A stretch of 64,000 nucleotides of DNA from Psychrobacter sp. JB385 (GTDB taxonomy: Bacteria; Pseudomonadota; Gammaproteobacteria; Pseudomonadales; Moraxellaceae), in contig NZ_FUKN01000014.1 in NCBI RefSeq assembly GCF_900163785.1, positions 434,001-498,000 of the forward strand, in the 5' to 3' direction. Of this stretch, positions 44,965 to 53,057 are shown piece by piece. The position numbers were made by a program, and so were the translations under genes. Each line of letters opens with the position of its first letter. The first letter of the stretch is position 1. A model generated the notes under the pieces. It saw only the letters and a program-made list of their open reading frames with translations. It made no database searches and had not been told where the DNA came from.

Positions 44965-45633
44965 ATGAAAAAGTTAATCGCTGCTGCCAGCTTATGCGTT
45001 GCAAGTTTCAGCGTACAAGCTGCTATTATTGTTCCTGAGTATGATGTCAATGCTGGTAAGCAAGTTGCAGAAGCTGTTTGCGCCGCTTGCCATGGAGTCG
45101 ACGGTGTCAGTGTGGTTCCTGCGCAGCCTAATTTAGGTGGTCAAAACGTAAAGTATCTTTATAAACAGCTGGTCAACTTTAAAGCAGGTTACCGTAAAAA
45201 TGGTATCATGCAATCTCAAGTAGCCAACTTGTCTCAACAGGACTTGGCCAATGTTGCAGGTTACTATGCCAGTCAAGCACCTTGGGGTGTGGGTTTTGGC
45301 AATCCTGCAACCAACCAAGAAGCAACCAAGCTTTTCTTAGGTGGTGATAAGACACGCGGTGTCATCGGATGTGCAGGGTGTCATGGGCCAGATGCTGCTG
45401 GTAATGAGTGGGCGGCATTTCCAAAGCTAGGTGGTCAGCATGCTCAGTACATCGCCACGCAGCTAAAGCTATTCCGTGCCGCAGGCCGTGTGGATGACAT
45501 TGACAGCGATGAGCAAAAACGTGTCAATGATGCGGCAAAAGAAGGCGAGATGGGCATGATGCAGACAGTGGCATCAAAATTGTCAGATCGTGACATTCGT
45601 GTTTTGTCAGACTACATCAGTGCTATACACTAA
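44965..45633 (+). CDS. Dihaem cytochrome c4
   Basis: A periplasmic dihaem protein of 222 aa, an electron donor to oxidases. After a signal peptide (cleavage near SVQA-AI) two homologous halves each have a haem site, CAACHG (about residue 38) and CAGCHG (about residue 138). Repeated features are LGGQNVKYLYKQLVNFKAG in the first half and LGGQHAQYIATQLKLFRAAG in the second; axial Met candidates are KNGIMQ and EMGMMQ. TAGGA precedes the ATG. A terminator with a GC-rich stem follows. Either cytochrome could act in respiration or nitrogen oxide metabolism, and no oxidase is nearby. Confidence 0.93.
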   Translation: MKKLIAAASLCVASFSVQAAIIVPEYDVNAGKQVAEAVCAACHGVDGVSVVPAQPNLGGQNVKYLYKQLVNFKAGYRKNGIMQSQVANLSQQDLANVAGYYASQAPWGVGFGNPATNQEATKLFLGGDKTRGVIGCAGCHGPDAAGNEWAAFPKLGGQHAQYIATQLKLFRAAGRVDDIDSDEQKRVNDAAKEGEMGMMQTVASKLSDRDIRVLSDYISAIH

Positions 45634-45722
45634 TTCATTGGTATCACTTACACTGTGTTGTGCAAACTTTTGATATAAGTTGCGCGCCACTCAAGCATAC
45701 ATTGGTTATTATTTAATTATTA

Positions 45723-45747
45723 AACCCCGATTTCGGGGTTTTTTTAT
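45723..45747 (+). terminator. Rho-independent terminator after cytochrome c4
   Basis: AAACCCCGA-TT-TCGGGGTTTTTTT is a compact perfect hairpin with a T-run. Confidence 0.92.
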
Positions 45748-45867
45748 AACTGTCTGCCCCCTATATTATAGAGACAATATAAAAGTGAAATCATAGAGAG
45801 GCATTTGTTATTGCTTTGTGTGATTATACATTGTCGTTATTTTCTTTAGATCGTTTGGATTTATATT

Positions 45868-46989
45868 ATGATGATCCGTTATGCTTCTTACTTTATCGCA
45901 GCATTACTACCGTTACTGCTCTTTCGCTGGTTTGTGCCTGCTTCAGTTGGCGAAATTGATTTTTGGTTGCTCTGGCTATTAGCCATGATAGTGGTATCAC
46001 TGCCGGTCGTTTATGCTGAAGTAGCGCTGGCTTATCGAAGTGTCGATGCGCCATTGGCAGGTATGCAAAAGCTGACTCGCGAAGCGGATGCCAGCCCAGT
46101 ATGGCGCAGTTTTGGCTGGTTGGCAGCGCTTGTATCTATTGTTATTGCGGCCTTGGTAATATCTGGTGCTAGCACTGGTATATTATCGGCGCTGACAGAA
46201 CTCAATAGTGTGCCTGATGTGCCAAGCTTTGCGCTAGCAGCAGGTTTGATCGTTATCACTGTGCTGCTCAGTCTACTAGGCGTTGCACCTTTACCCATTG
46301 GGCTTGGGTTGATGGTGGTAGGACTATTAATGGGTCTGACAAATGGTTTGCCCACGATTGACTTTGCCATGACTGGTATTAATTTAAGCGAATGGGCACG
46401 TGCTGTCGCATTGGCATTGGTCAGTGTAGGCGCAGGTACTGGTTTATATTGGTTTGGTCAAAATCTGGTCACCAAACAAGTCATCACAGCCAATACCCAT
46501 GATGAGCAAAAGCGTGACACTCGCGAGTACCGTGCCACCAAATCGGTATTACCCATTTGGATACTGCAATTGTGTGTTGGGGTAGTGGTGCTACTACTTA
46601 GTGGCATGGCAGTGCCGCCGATTGGGCAGCTTTTGTATTGGGGCGGTGTATTGTTTGTGGCAAGTTACCTGCTGCATTATAGTACCCAGCAACTAGCGCA
46701 TAAGTTTGGCCTAATGATCAGCTTGATTGCTACTTTTGTATTGGCATTGGTATTAGTAGTCGCTGTTCCGACCACATGGCTAGTCGGTCTTTTGGTTATT
46801 GTGAGTACTGTGGCAGTCTTATTGCTATCCATCTTTGCAGGTTGGCAAATGAAAATCAGTCATTTGCGTAAGTCATTGAACTTTGGCAACGAAGCATTTT
46901 ATAACTTATGGCGGGTGGCGATACGTTTGGTCGTGCCATTGGCGCTTTTGTTGGCGCTAATAGGTTGGGTAATGCAGTGGTTGAGCTAA
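45868..46989 (+). CDS. Integral membrane protein resembling a degenerate NSS-type sodium symporter
   Basis: A very hydrophobic protein of 373 aa with about ten predicted membrane helices. Residues 35-105 (VVSLPVVYAEVALAYRS, then PLAGMQKLTREA and VWRSFGWLAALVSIVIAALVISG) follow the pattern of transmembrane helices 2-3 and the loop between them in neurotransmitter:sodium symporters. The N-terminal helix is shorter and lacks the family's GNxWRFP-like sodium site, and the protein is shorter than usual (450-500). It is therefore either a diverged transporter or a paralogue with another role. It is followed closely by rnfH, with a 3-nt gap to the proposed GTG. Function unknown beyond membrane location. 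Confidence 0.6.
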   Translation: MMIRYASYFIAALLPLLLFRWFVPASVGEIDFWLLWLLAMIVVSLPVVYAEVALAYRSVDAPLAGMQKLTREADASPVWRSFGWLAALVSIVIAALVISGASTGILSALTELNSVPDVPSFALAAGLIVITVLLSLLGVAPLPIGLGLMVVGLLMGLTNGLPTIDFAMTGINLSEWARAVALALVSVGAGTGLYWFGQNLVTKQVITANTHDEQKRDTREYRATKSVLPIWILQLCVGVVVLLLSGMAVPPIGQLLYWGGVLFVASYLLHYSTQQLAHKFGLMISLIATFVLALVLVVAVPTTWLVGLLVIVSTVAVLLLSIFAGWQMKISHLRKSLNFGNEAFYNLWRVAIRLVVPLALLLALIGWVMQWLS

Positions 46990-46991
46990 CG

Positions 46992-47360
46992 GTGGACAGT
47001 GGTAAAAAAGACAGTCATGAGGCGACAATAGTGTCTGAGCAGCCCATAGTCATAACCGTATATTTGGCATATGCCGAAGATGCACAGCGTCAGCATTATC
47101 TGACTTTACCGGTGAATGAAGGCAGTAGTTTGTACGATGCGCTTGAGCAGGCGGGTTGGCTCGCGAAGTTTCCAAAGCTTGCAAGCTGGTGCCAAGAGGT
47201 AATAGATAATACCACGCCAACGGCCAAGCGATGGCATGTTGGCGTCTATGCGAAAAAACAGCCGCTTAGCTATATCTTACAGCCACTTGATCGTATTGAG
47301 GTTTATCGTAGCTTAAGCGCTGACCCAATGTCTCAGCGCAAAAGCAAATCTCGTGGTTAG
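46992..47360 (+). CDS. rnfH: RnfH-family ubiquitin-like protein
   Basis: RnfH proteins are small beta-grasp proteins (PF03658) of unknown biochemical role, often next to bamE and smpB. The domain runs from VITVYLAYAEDAQRQHYLTLPVNEGSSLYDALEQAGWLAKFP to LQPLDRIEVYRSLSADPM, and the family's closing pattern PLDRIEVYRPL is recognisable. The start is uncertain: GTG 46992, three bases after the upstream stop, gives about 122 aa; GTG 46977 and ATG 46908 lie inside the preceding gene. The C-terminus is basic (QRKSKSRG). It converges on bamE with no terminator between. The classic order ratA-rnfH-bamE is missing its ratA gene. Confidence 0.82.
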   Translation: MDSGKKDSHEATIVSEQPIVITVYLAYAEDAQRQHYLTLPVNEGSSLYDALEQAGWLAKFPKLASWCQEVIDNTTPTAKRWHVGVYAKKQPLSYILQPLDRIEVYRSLSADPMSQRKSKSRG

Positions 47361-47408
47361 TAGATCAATCGACAGAGCCAGTTTCTATTATTAAAAAATC
47401 GGTAGCAA

Positions 47409-47813
47409 TTAAGAAGCTGGCAGACTGTCAATACCTTCGATACGATTCACCAAACCGTTGTCATCGAAGTAAATAATCAAATGCTGGCTGGCATTTTTGA
47501 CATCAGCAATACCTTTACGGCGCCCTTCTGTACCAGCTTGATAGTCGTAAATATAATCCCAGCGCTTAGGTTCAAGCGTGTCTCTGATGGCTGGACTACC
47601 AAGAATATAGAGCACTTGGTTTTGGTTCATACCCACTTGTATTTTTTGTGCTTGGGTTTGCGTAATCGCCGTGCCTTGTGGCAAATCAATCTTATAAACA
47701 CTCAATAATGAGCAGCCAGACATCGCAACAGCAGCGCTAAGCATACTGGTGATAGCAATCTTGCGTAATGCGCTGGTACGGCTTAATGGACGAAAATTTA
47801 ATGTCTTTATCAT
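47409..47813 (-). CDS. bamE: Outer-membrane assembly lipoprotein BamE
   Basis: BamE is a small lipoprotein of the beta-barrel assembly machine. The lipobox is AVAMSGCS, followed by the SmpA/OmlA domain: YKIDLPQGTAITQTQAQKIQVGMNQNQVLYILGSPAIRDTLEPKRWDYIYDYQ, with the family's GMTxxQVxxxLGxP pattern. The ATG at 47813 gives a normal signal peptide; ATG 47828 would add five residues, while the more upstream codons to 47942 would add an unlikely extra stretch. No ribosome site separates the choices. It is divergent to fur, an arrangement conserved in Pseudomonas and Acinetobacter. Confidence 0.9.
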   Translation of the reverse strand: MIKTLNFRPLSRTSALRKIAITSMLSAAVAMSGCSLLSVYKIDLPQGTAITQTQAQKIQVGMNQNQVLYILGSPAIRDTLEPKRWDYIYDYQAGTEGRRKGIADVKNASQHLIIYFDDNGLVNRIEGIDSLPAS

Positions 47814-48152
47814 GGTAAGATGACTCATAAGAAATGAATTAGGCGCGGCCAAAGTTGATTGATGCTGATCTGACCGATAATCTTGGACAAATGATACGTC
47901 ATTTACTTGCAATTTCCTACCACTTACGACATTATTTACCAAACACTACCTGAGTCACTTTATTATTTATATTTTAAATTCATGGACTTGCATTCATATT
48001 TCAAAAAATAATAGCGCAGCCATTCATTTAGAAAAACTCAGTTTGCCCTTATTAAAAAACTTTATATTGAATAGAAAATACTCATTAGCGATTGTTTATT
48101 TTATATTTTTGGATTCTTATTTGCTAAGACTGTCACAGTCAGAAGGAATATT

Positions 48153-48587
48153 ATGGCTTCTTTTACCAATCAAGATTTACGTAAAGCCGGATTAAAGGTT
48201 ACGTTACCTCGTATCAAGATTTTAGAGCTGCTTGAAAGTGCTGAATTGCATCACATGAGTGCAGAAGAAATTTATAAGGCGCTGATTGATCAGGGCGAGG
48301 ATGTGGGTCTGGCGACTGTTTACAGAGTGTTGACACAGTTTGAGCAAGCAGGAATCGTCGAACGCCACAACTTTGAAAACAATTTATCTGTGTTCGAGAT
48401 CACTCAAGAAGGGCATCACGACCATCTGGTGTGCGATGTTTGTGGCAAGATTATAGAGTTTCATAACGAAGTAATCGAAGAAGAACAACTCAAAGTAGCA
48501 GAAAAACATGGCTTTAAACTGTCAGGCCATTCATTGGTGTTATATGGTATTTGTAATAACCAAGAATGTCGAGATAGTGCCAAATAA
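48153..48587 (+). CDS. fur: Ferric uptake regulator Fur
   Basis: Fur is an iron-dependent repressor of iron-uptake genes. The DNA-binding winged helix is visible as LRKAGLKVTLPRIKILELLESAELHHMSAEEIYKALIDQGEDVGLATVYRVLTQFEQAGIV. The metal sites follow: HHDHLVCDVCGKIIEFHNEVIEE, and CNNQEC at the end, which is the structural zinc pair. Length is 144 aa. An AAGGA lies about 6 nt before the ATG. I looked for a Fur box in the 200-bp bamE-fur gap and found none convincing, so autoregulation is not shown. Confidence 0.96.
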   Translation: MASFTNQDLRKAGLKVTLPRIKILELLESAELHHMSAEEIYKALIDQGEDVGLATVYRVLTQFEQAGIVERHNFENNLSVFEITQEGHHDHLVCDVCGKIIEFHNEVIEEEQLKVAEKHGFKLSGHSLVLYGICNNQECRDSAK

Positions 48588-48638
48588 TCAGGCTTAGCTT
48601 GATTTGCTCAAGCCAAACGTGAGTATTATTCTCAACCT

Positions 48639-48678
48639 AAAAAAAGCCTTTATTAGTGATAATAAAGGCTTTTTTTTT
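48639..48678. terminator. Bidirectional terminator between fur and pilU
   Basis: AAAAAAAGCCTTTATTA and TAATAAAGGCTTTTTTTT form an 11-bp stem between converging genes. Confidence 0.93.
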
Positions 48679-48722
48679 GATAGAGGGTTTTGCTCGCTAT
48701 AAGGGAAACGGGGTTAAAAATA

Positions 48723-49844
48723 TTAAGTGATGTCTAGCGATAAGCTATCAGCGCCTTCGTCCAGATTCGCCATACCATTTTTACTACTCAGTTTAATTTT
48801 TAAGCGTAAGTCGTTGGGAGAGTCCGCATGAAGAATCGCTTCTTTGTATGTGATTTCTCCTTGCTCATACAAGTCAAACAAAGCTTGATCGAAGGTCTGC
48901 ATGCCGCTCTCGCGCGAGCGCGTCATGACATCCTTGATTTCATGAACCTCACCTTTACGAATATAGTCACTAATCAGCTGGGAGTTTAATAAAATCTCGA
49001 TAGCAGCGCGTCGCCCTTTACCGTCTGGAGTGGGAATGAGCTGCTGAGCGATAATGGCTTGTAGGTTTAGGGACAAATCCATGAATAACTGATTGTGACG
49101 ACTGGTTTCAAAAAAGTGAATAATACGGTCAATGGCTTGGTTGGCATTGTTTGCGTGTAGCGTTGCAAATACCAAGTGGCCTGTTTCGGCATATTGAATG
49201 GCATAGCTCATGACTTCTCGGTTACGAATCTCGCCAATTAAGATGACATCAGGCGCTTGGCGCAAAGTGTTTTTTAGACCCGCTTCAAATGAGTGGGTGT
49301 CGAGACCGACTTCACGTTGGGTAATGATACAGCCACGATGTTTGTGAACAAACTCAATCGGATCTTCAATGGTGATGATATGACCATGAGAGTTGTGATT
49401 GCGATGTCCGATCATGGCGGCAAGCGTGGTAGATTTACCTGTACCAGTCGCGCCAACCAATAAAATGATGCCCCTTTTTTTCATTGCCAAATCTTTTAGG
49501 GCAGGTGGTAGGCGTAGCTCTTCGACAGTCGGGATTTTATTTTCAATTTTTCGTAAAATCATTCCTGCCATATCACGCTGTATAAACGCACTGACCCGAA
49601 AACGGGCTTGTTGAGCCTCATCAGAGATAGCAAACTGACACTCATTGGTCTCTTCAAATTCCTTTTGCTGAGAAGGTGTCATGACGCCTTTAACCAGTCT
49701 CATGGTTTGATCGGCGCTCAACGGCGTCTTACCGACCGGTAGGATTTTTCCATTTATTTTCATGGAAGGGGCCACATCAGCGGTAATAAAAAGGTCAGAG
49801 CCATTTTTATTGATCATTAGCTGCAATAGTTTATCAATATCCAT
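48723..49844 (-). CDS. pilU: Type IV pilus retraction ATPase accessory PilU
   Basis: PilU is a paralogue of PilT that supports forceful pilus retraction. The protein has a PAS-like N-domain (residues 1-100), then the GspE/PilT ATPase: Walker A LVGATGTGKSTTLAAMI, the Asp box IITIEDPIEF, Walker B DVILIGEIRNREVM, and the His box TGHLVFATLHANN. PilU text such as LLQLMINKNGSDLFITADVAPSMKINGK and the longer C-terminus (373 aa) separates it from PilT. The ATG has AGGT about 6 nt upstream. It follows pilT by 147 nt on the same strand, the usual order. Confidence 0.93.
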   Translation of the reverse strand: MDIDKLLQLMINKNGSDLFITADVAPSMKINGKILPVGKTPLSADQTMRLVKGVMTPSQQKEFEETNECQFAISDEAQQARFRVSAFIQRDMAGMILRKIENKIPTVEELRLPPALKDLAMKKRGIILLVGATGTGKSTTLAAMIGHRNHNSHGHIITIEDPIEFVHKHRGCIITQREVGLDTHSFEAGLKNTLRQAPDVILIGEIRNREVMSYAIQYAETGHLVFATLHANNANQAIDRIIHFFETSRHNQLFMDLSLNLQAIIAQQLIPTPDGKGRRAAIEILLNSQLISDYIRKGEVHEIKDVMTRSRESGMQTFDQALFDLYEQGEITYKEAILHADSPNDLRLKIKLSSKNGMANLDEGADSLSLDIT

Positions 49845-49990
49845 ATCGTACCTGCACTCGATGTAAATTGATTAAAGAAAAGTCTAAAATCATGTGTTCA
49901 AAATTGCTAATGATGATCAGTGAAAATAAATATCCTATATTGCCAATATTTTTACTATAACAAAGGACTGACAATATACGATTAATGATA

Positions 49991-51046
49991 CTACAAAAAT
50001 GCTTCAGGCTGTTTGGCATAAGGGCGAGCCACATCTTTACTGATGGTGCCTTTTCCTACTAAGTTCTTCAATGTTTGATCAAGCGTAATCATGCCGTCAC
50101 CTGCGCCCGTCTGAATCGCTGAATACATCTGAGCGATTTTATTTTCTCGTATCAAGTTACGAATAGCGGATGTGCCCAGCATGATTTCGTGTGCAGCAAC
50201 ACGCCCGCCTGTTTGGCGACGTAGCAGCGTTTGTGAAATCACTGCTTGTAGTGATTCAGACAACATGGCACGAATCATGTCTTTTTCTGCGGCGGGAAAT
50301 ACATCGATAACACGGTCAATCGTCTTAGCGGCTGAGCTTGTGTGTAGCGTACCGAATACTAAGTGACCAGTTTCTGCGGCTGTCAATGCCAAACGAATGG
50401 TCTCAAGGTCACGTAGCTCACCGACCAAAATAACATCTGGATCCTCACGGAGGGCAGAGCGGAGTGCCGGCTCAAAGCCCAACGTATCGCGGTGAACCTC
50501 ACGCTGGTTGATAAGGCTTTTCTTAGATTCGTGGACAAACTCAATGGGATCTTCGATGGTTAAAATATGCTCTTTACGAGTTTCATTGATATAGTCAATC
50601 ATGGCCGCCAGTGTGGTTGATTTGCCTGAACCTGTAGGGCCTGTCACCAATACCACGCCACGCTTAAAGTCTGAGACGCGTTTGAACACATCGCCCATCC
50701 CCAAATCTTCCATGGTAAGCACTTTAGAGGGAATGGTCCGAAAAACAGCACCAGCACCGCGATTTTGATTAAAAGCGTTTACTCGAAAACGGGCTAAATT
50801 AGGAATCTCAAAAGAAAAATCTGTCTCAAAAAACTCTTCAAAATCGGCACGCTGCTTATCATTCATGATGTCATAAATAAGCTGATGCACCACTTGATGC
50901 GTCATCGAAGGCATGTTGATTCGAGTCATCTCACCATCGGCGCGAATCATAGCCGGCATACCAGCTGAAATATGTAAATCTGATGCTTTATGCTTGACGG
51001 TGAATCGAAGCAAATCTTCAATACTTAAGGGGTTTTTTTCAGCCAT
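49991..51046 (-). CDS. pilT: Type IV pilus retraction ATPase PilT
   Basis: PilT hydrolyses ATP to disassemble pilin subunits, which drives twitching and DNA uptake. The N-terminal IEDLLRFTVKHKASDLHISAGMPAMIRADGEM is typical. The ATPase motifs are LVTGPTGSGKSTTLAAMIDY, ILTIEDPIEFVHE, DVILVGELRDLETI and TGHLVFGTLHTSSAAKTIDR. AIRNLIRENKIAQM is the AIRNLIRE signature that distinguishes PilT. Length 351 aa is normal. AGGAA lies about 11 nt upstream. It is divergent to yggS, which matches the pilT-yggS neighbourhood of Pseudomonas and other gammaproteobacteria. Acts with the minor-pilin operon at 10.7-18.9 kb. Confidence 0.96.
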   Translation of the reverse strand: MAEKNPLSIEDLLRFTVKHKASDLHISAGMPAMIRADGEMTRINMPSMTHQVVHQLIYDIMNDKQRADFEEFFETDFSFEIPNLARFRVNAFNQNRGAGAVFRTIPSKVLTMEDLGMGDVFKRVSDFKRGVVLVTGPTGSGKSTTLAAMIDYINETRKEHILTIEDPIEFVHESKKSLINQREVHRDTLGFEPALRSALREDPDVILVGELRDLETIRLALTAAETGHLVFGTLHTSSAAKTIDRVIDVFPAAEKDMIRAMLSESLQAVISQTLLRRQTGGRVAAHEIMLGTSAIRNLIRENKIAQMYSAIQTGAGDGMITLDQTLKNLVGKGTISKDVARPYAKQPEAFL

Positions 51047-51321
51047 AATCAGATATTCCTATCAATGAGAGTGGGGCAAAAGAGCATAAAATAGACGGTT
51101 GCCAATCGATAGATGCGCTTTTAGAGCAAGAATATCGATGAAGAGTAAGCGAGGAAATGAACGCTGGTAGTTGGTTGTATTTGTTACTCCATGTAACAAT
51201 ATAATAACAAGACTATTGGCATTTAACCATCTACTACATCAACAAAATGCAAAATTAGTTATGCTTATAATCAAAGCGCTTTTTGTTAAATATTCGATCA
51301 AATTATTCTTGCGAGCTGTAT

Positions 51322-52038
51322 ATGAAAAACGATGAAAATAATATAGATAGTCAAAGCCTCATTAATCATTGGCAGCAGGTCACCGAACAGATGGCTCAAT
51401 CTTGTGATAATGTTGAGAGAGAAGTTAACGATGTTGTTTTATTGGCTGTTTCCAAAACCAAACCTGCTGAGATGATTGCAACGTTGGCGCAGCAAGGACA
51501 AGCACATTTTGGCGAAAACTACCTACAAGAAGCGGTAGAAAAAATCACTCGCCTAAAAGCGCAGCAGGACAGTACCACTATTATTTGGCATTATATTGGC
51601 AGTATCCAGCGTAATAAAACTCGTGATATCGCTGAGCATTTTGATTGGGTACAAACGGTCGAACGTGACATCATTGCCAAGCGCTTAAACGATCAGCGCC
51701 CCGCTGAGATGTCGCCATTGAATGTATTGATTCAGCTAAACATTGACAATGAAACAAGTAAGTCAGGCTGTTTGCCAGAGCAGCTACCTGATTTGGTCAA
51801 GGCGATTAAAGGCTATGAGCGACTACAGCTTCGCGGTTTAATGATTATTCCTGCTAAAGCAGACACTAATGCCTTTGCTCGAACCAAGCAGTTGTTTGAT
51901 GAGATTAAACAGCATCACCCAGAGCTGAGTGACTGGGATACTTTGAGTATGGGCATGAGTGGGGACATGACAGAGGCAATTGCCAACGGCTCTACAATGG
52001 TACGTGTTGGGACCGCCATCTTTGGGGCAAGAAGTTAG
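51322..52038 (+). CDS. yggS: Pyridoxal-phosphate homeostasis protein YggS
   Basis: YggS/PipY is a single-domain alanine-racemase-fold protein that binds pyridoxal phosphate and buffers its pool; it has no known catalytic activity. The PLP lysine is in LLAVSKTKPAEMI. Further family text is FGENYLQEAVEKI, WHYIGSIQRNKTRDIAEHFDWVQTV, QLNIDNETSKSGC, RGLMIIPA, LSMGMSGDMTEAIANGSTMVRVGTAIFGAR. The ATG at 51322 is chosen over a TTG at 51283 because the conserved region begins there. Length is 238 aa. A terminator follows. It is divergent to pilT. Confidence 0.94.
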   Translation: MKNDENNIDSQSLINHWQQVTEQMAQSCDNVEREVNDVVLLAVSKTKPAEMIATLAQQGQAHFGENYLQEAVEKITRLKAQQDSTTIIWHYIGSIQRNKTRDIAEHFDWVQTVERDIIAKRLNDQRPAEMSPLNVLIQLNIDNETSKSGCLPEQLPDLVKAIKGYERLQLRGLMIIPAKADTNAFARTKQLFDEIKQHHPELSDWDTLSMGMSGDMTEAIANGSTMVRVGTAIFGARS

Positions 52039-52075
52039 CGGCAAATCAAAACAGGCCCATATAATCTATAAATAT

Positions 52076-52111
52076 AAAAAGGCGTTTGCTTTTTCTTGCA
52101 AACGCCTTTTT
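52076..52111. terminator. Bidirectional terminator between yggS and the PAP2 gene
   Basis: AAAAAGGCGTTTGC and GCAAACGCCTTTTT are exact inverses around a T-rich loop. Confidence 0.93.
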
Positions 52112-52125
52112 ATACCCATGATTTA

Positions 52126-52881
52126 TCAAGGCTCATGTATTGCCTTATCGTCTTGGTGCCTGAATAGCCCATAACTTGAGAAAAAGATGTTTTGTAGGGC
52201 ATGACCAAGGTGTATTTGGCTTGAGCGCTGCCATCGTATCCATTCAAGTACCAATATACAAAGTGTCAACCAAATGGTGCCTGCAATATAACCGGCAATA
52301 ATATCACTGGGAAAGTGAGCACCCAAGTAAATTCGGCTCGTACCGATCAGTAAAACAAGTAGACCCAATACAATAGACAAGCTTATTTTTATCACCTTGT
52401 TTTGACGGCTTCTTATGACTAAATAAATGAGAAATCCGTAAAAAACCAGCGAGCCCATCGAGTGACCGCTCGGAAAACTAAAACCAATCGCGTCAATGGC
52501 TTCATTAATAGAAGGTCGTCCTCGCTCATAGATTTGTTTTAACAACCAAGTCAGCGCGCCAGTACCGCCGACGGCAATGATAAAAAAAAGCGTTGCCCAC
52601 TTATCTCTGGCTTTGAACCAAAGGAACAAAATCACAGCCGCAGATAAGCAAGCTACAAACCAGACAGAACCCATGTGAGTGACCGAAGTATACATAACAT
52701 CAAGGGTAGAAGTTTGCAGCGTTTCAAAAAACCCAATGGCGCTACTGTCAAACCTCTCAAGCCTATCTTCTAACACGTTTTCTGCCAGCTGAGAGAATAG
52801 CCAAATAAGTAACAAAGCTATTCTCAAGCCTATGATCAAAACAATAGACAAAAAGCCTGCTTTTTTAATGTCTGCTTCCAT
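52126..52881 (-). CDS. PAP2-superfamily membrane phosphatase
   Basis: An inner-membrane phosphatase of the PAP2 (phosphatidic acid phosphatase type 2) family, with six predicted helices. The three catalytic motifs are complete: KQIYERGRP (C1, Lys-x6-Arg-Pro), SFPSGHSMGS (C2, PSGH) and SRIYLGAHFPSD (C3, SR-x5-H-x3-D). The ATG at 52881 is chosen because AAGG lies about 10 nt upstream; an in-frame codon at 52926 is possible. Members dephosphorylate phosphatidic acid, phosphatidylglycerol phosphate or undecaprenyl pyrophosphate, and the substrate is not decided by these motifs. It lies 175 nt downstream of the CNNM-type gene on the same strand. Confidence 0.92.
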   Translation of the reverse strand: MEADIKKAGFLSIVLIIGLRIALLLIWLFSQLAENVLEDRLERFDSSAIGFFETLQTSTLDVMYTSVTHMGSVWFVACLSAAVILFLWFKARDKWATLFFIIAVGGTGALTWLLKQIYERGRPSINEAIDAIGFSFPSGHSMGSLVFYGFLIYLVIRSRQNKVIKISLSIVLGLLVLLIGTSRIYLGAHFPSDIIAGYIAGTIWLTLCILVLEWIRWQRSSQIHLGHALQNIFFSSYGLFRHQDDKAIHEP

Positions 52882-53057
52882 AATATACACGCCTTTTAAT
52901 CCACCTATTTTTATGACAATGAACAAAAAAAGCGCTTACCTTAACATTTTTAGAGAGTGTCTCGCGTTATTCAATTATTATCAAATGTTGAAAAGATGGT
53001 ATGTAGTGGTGAATAATTGATGGAGGGACAAATTCTATGTAGCGTTAGACACTTATT

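Noticed and set aside
46032-46370. A 112-residue minus-strand frame opposite the NSS-like gene
   Set aside because: Its composition reflects the reverse of a hydrophobic coding frame and it has no ribosome site.
47940-48152. Possible Fur box between bamE and fur
   Set aside because: I looked for the 19-bp GATAATGATAATCATTATC-like pattern and found only AT-rich DNA without a convincing match.
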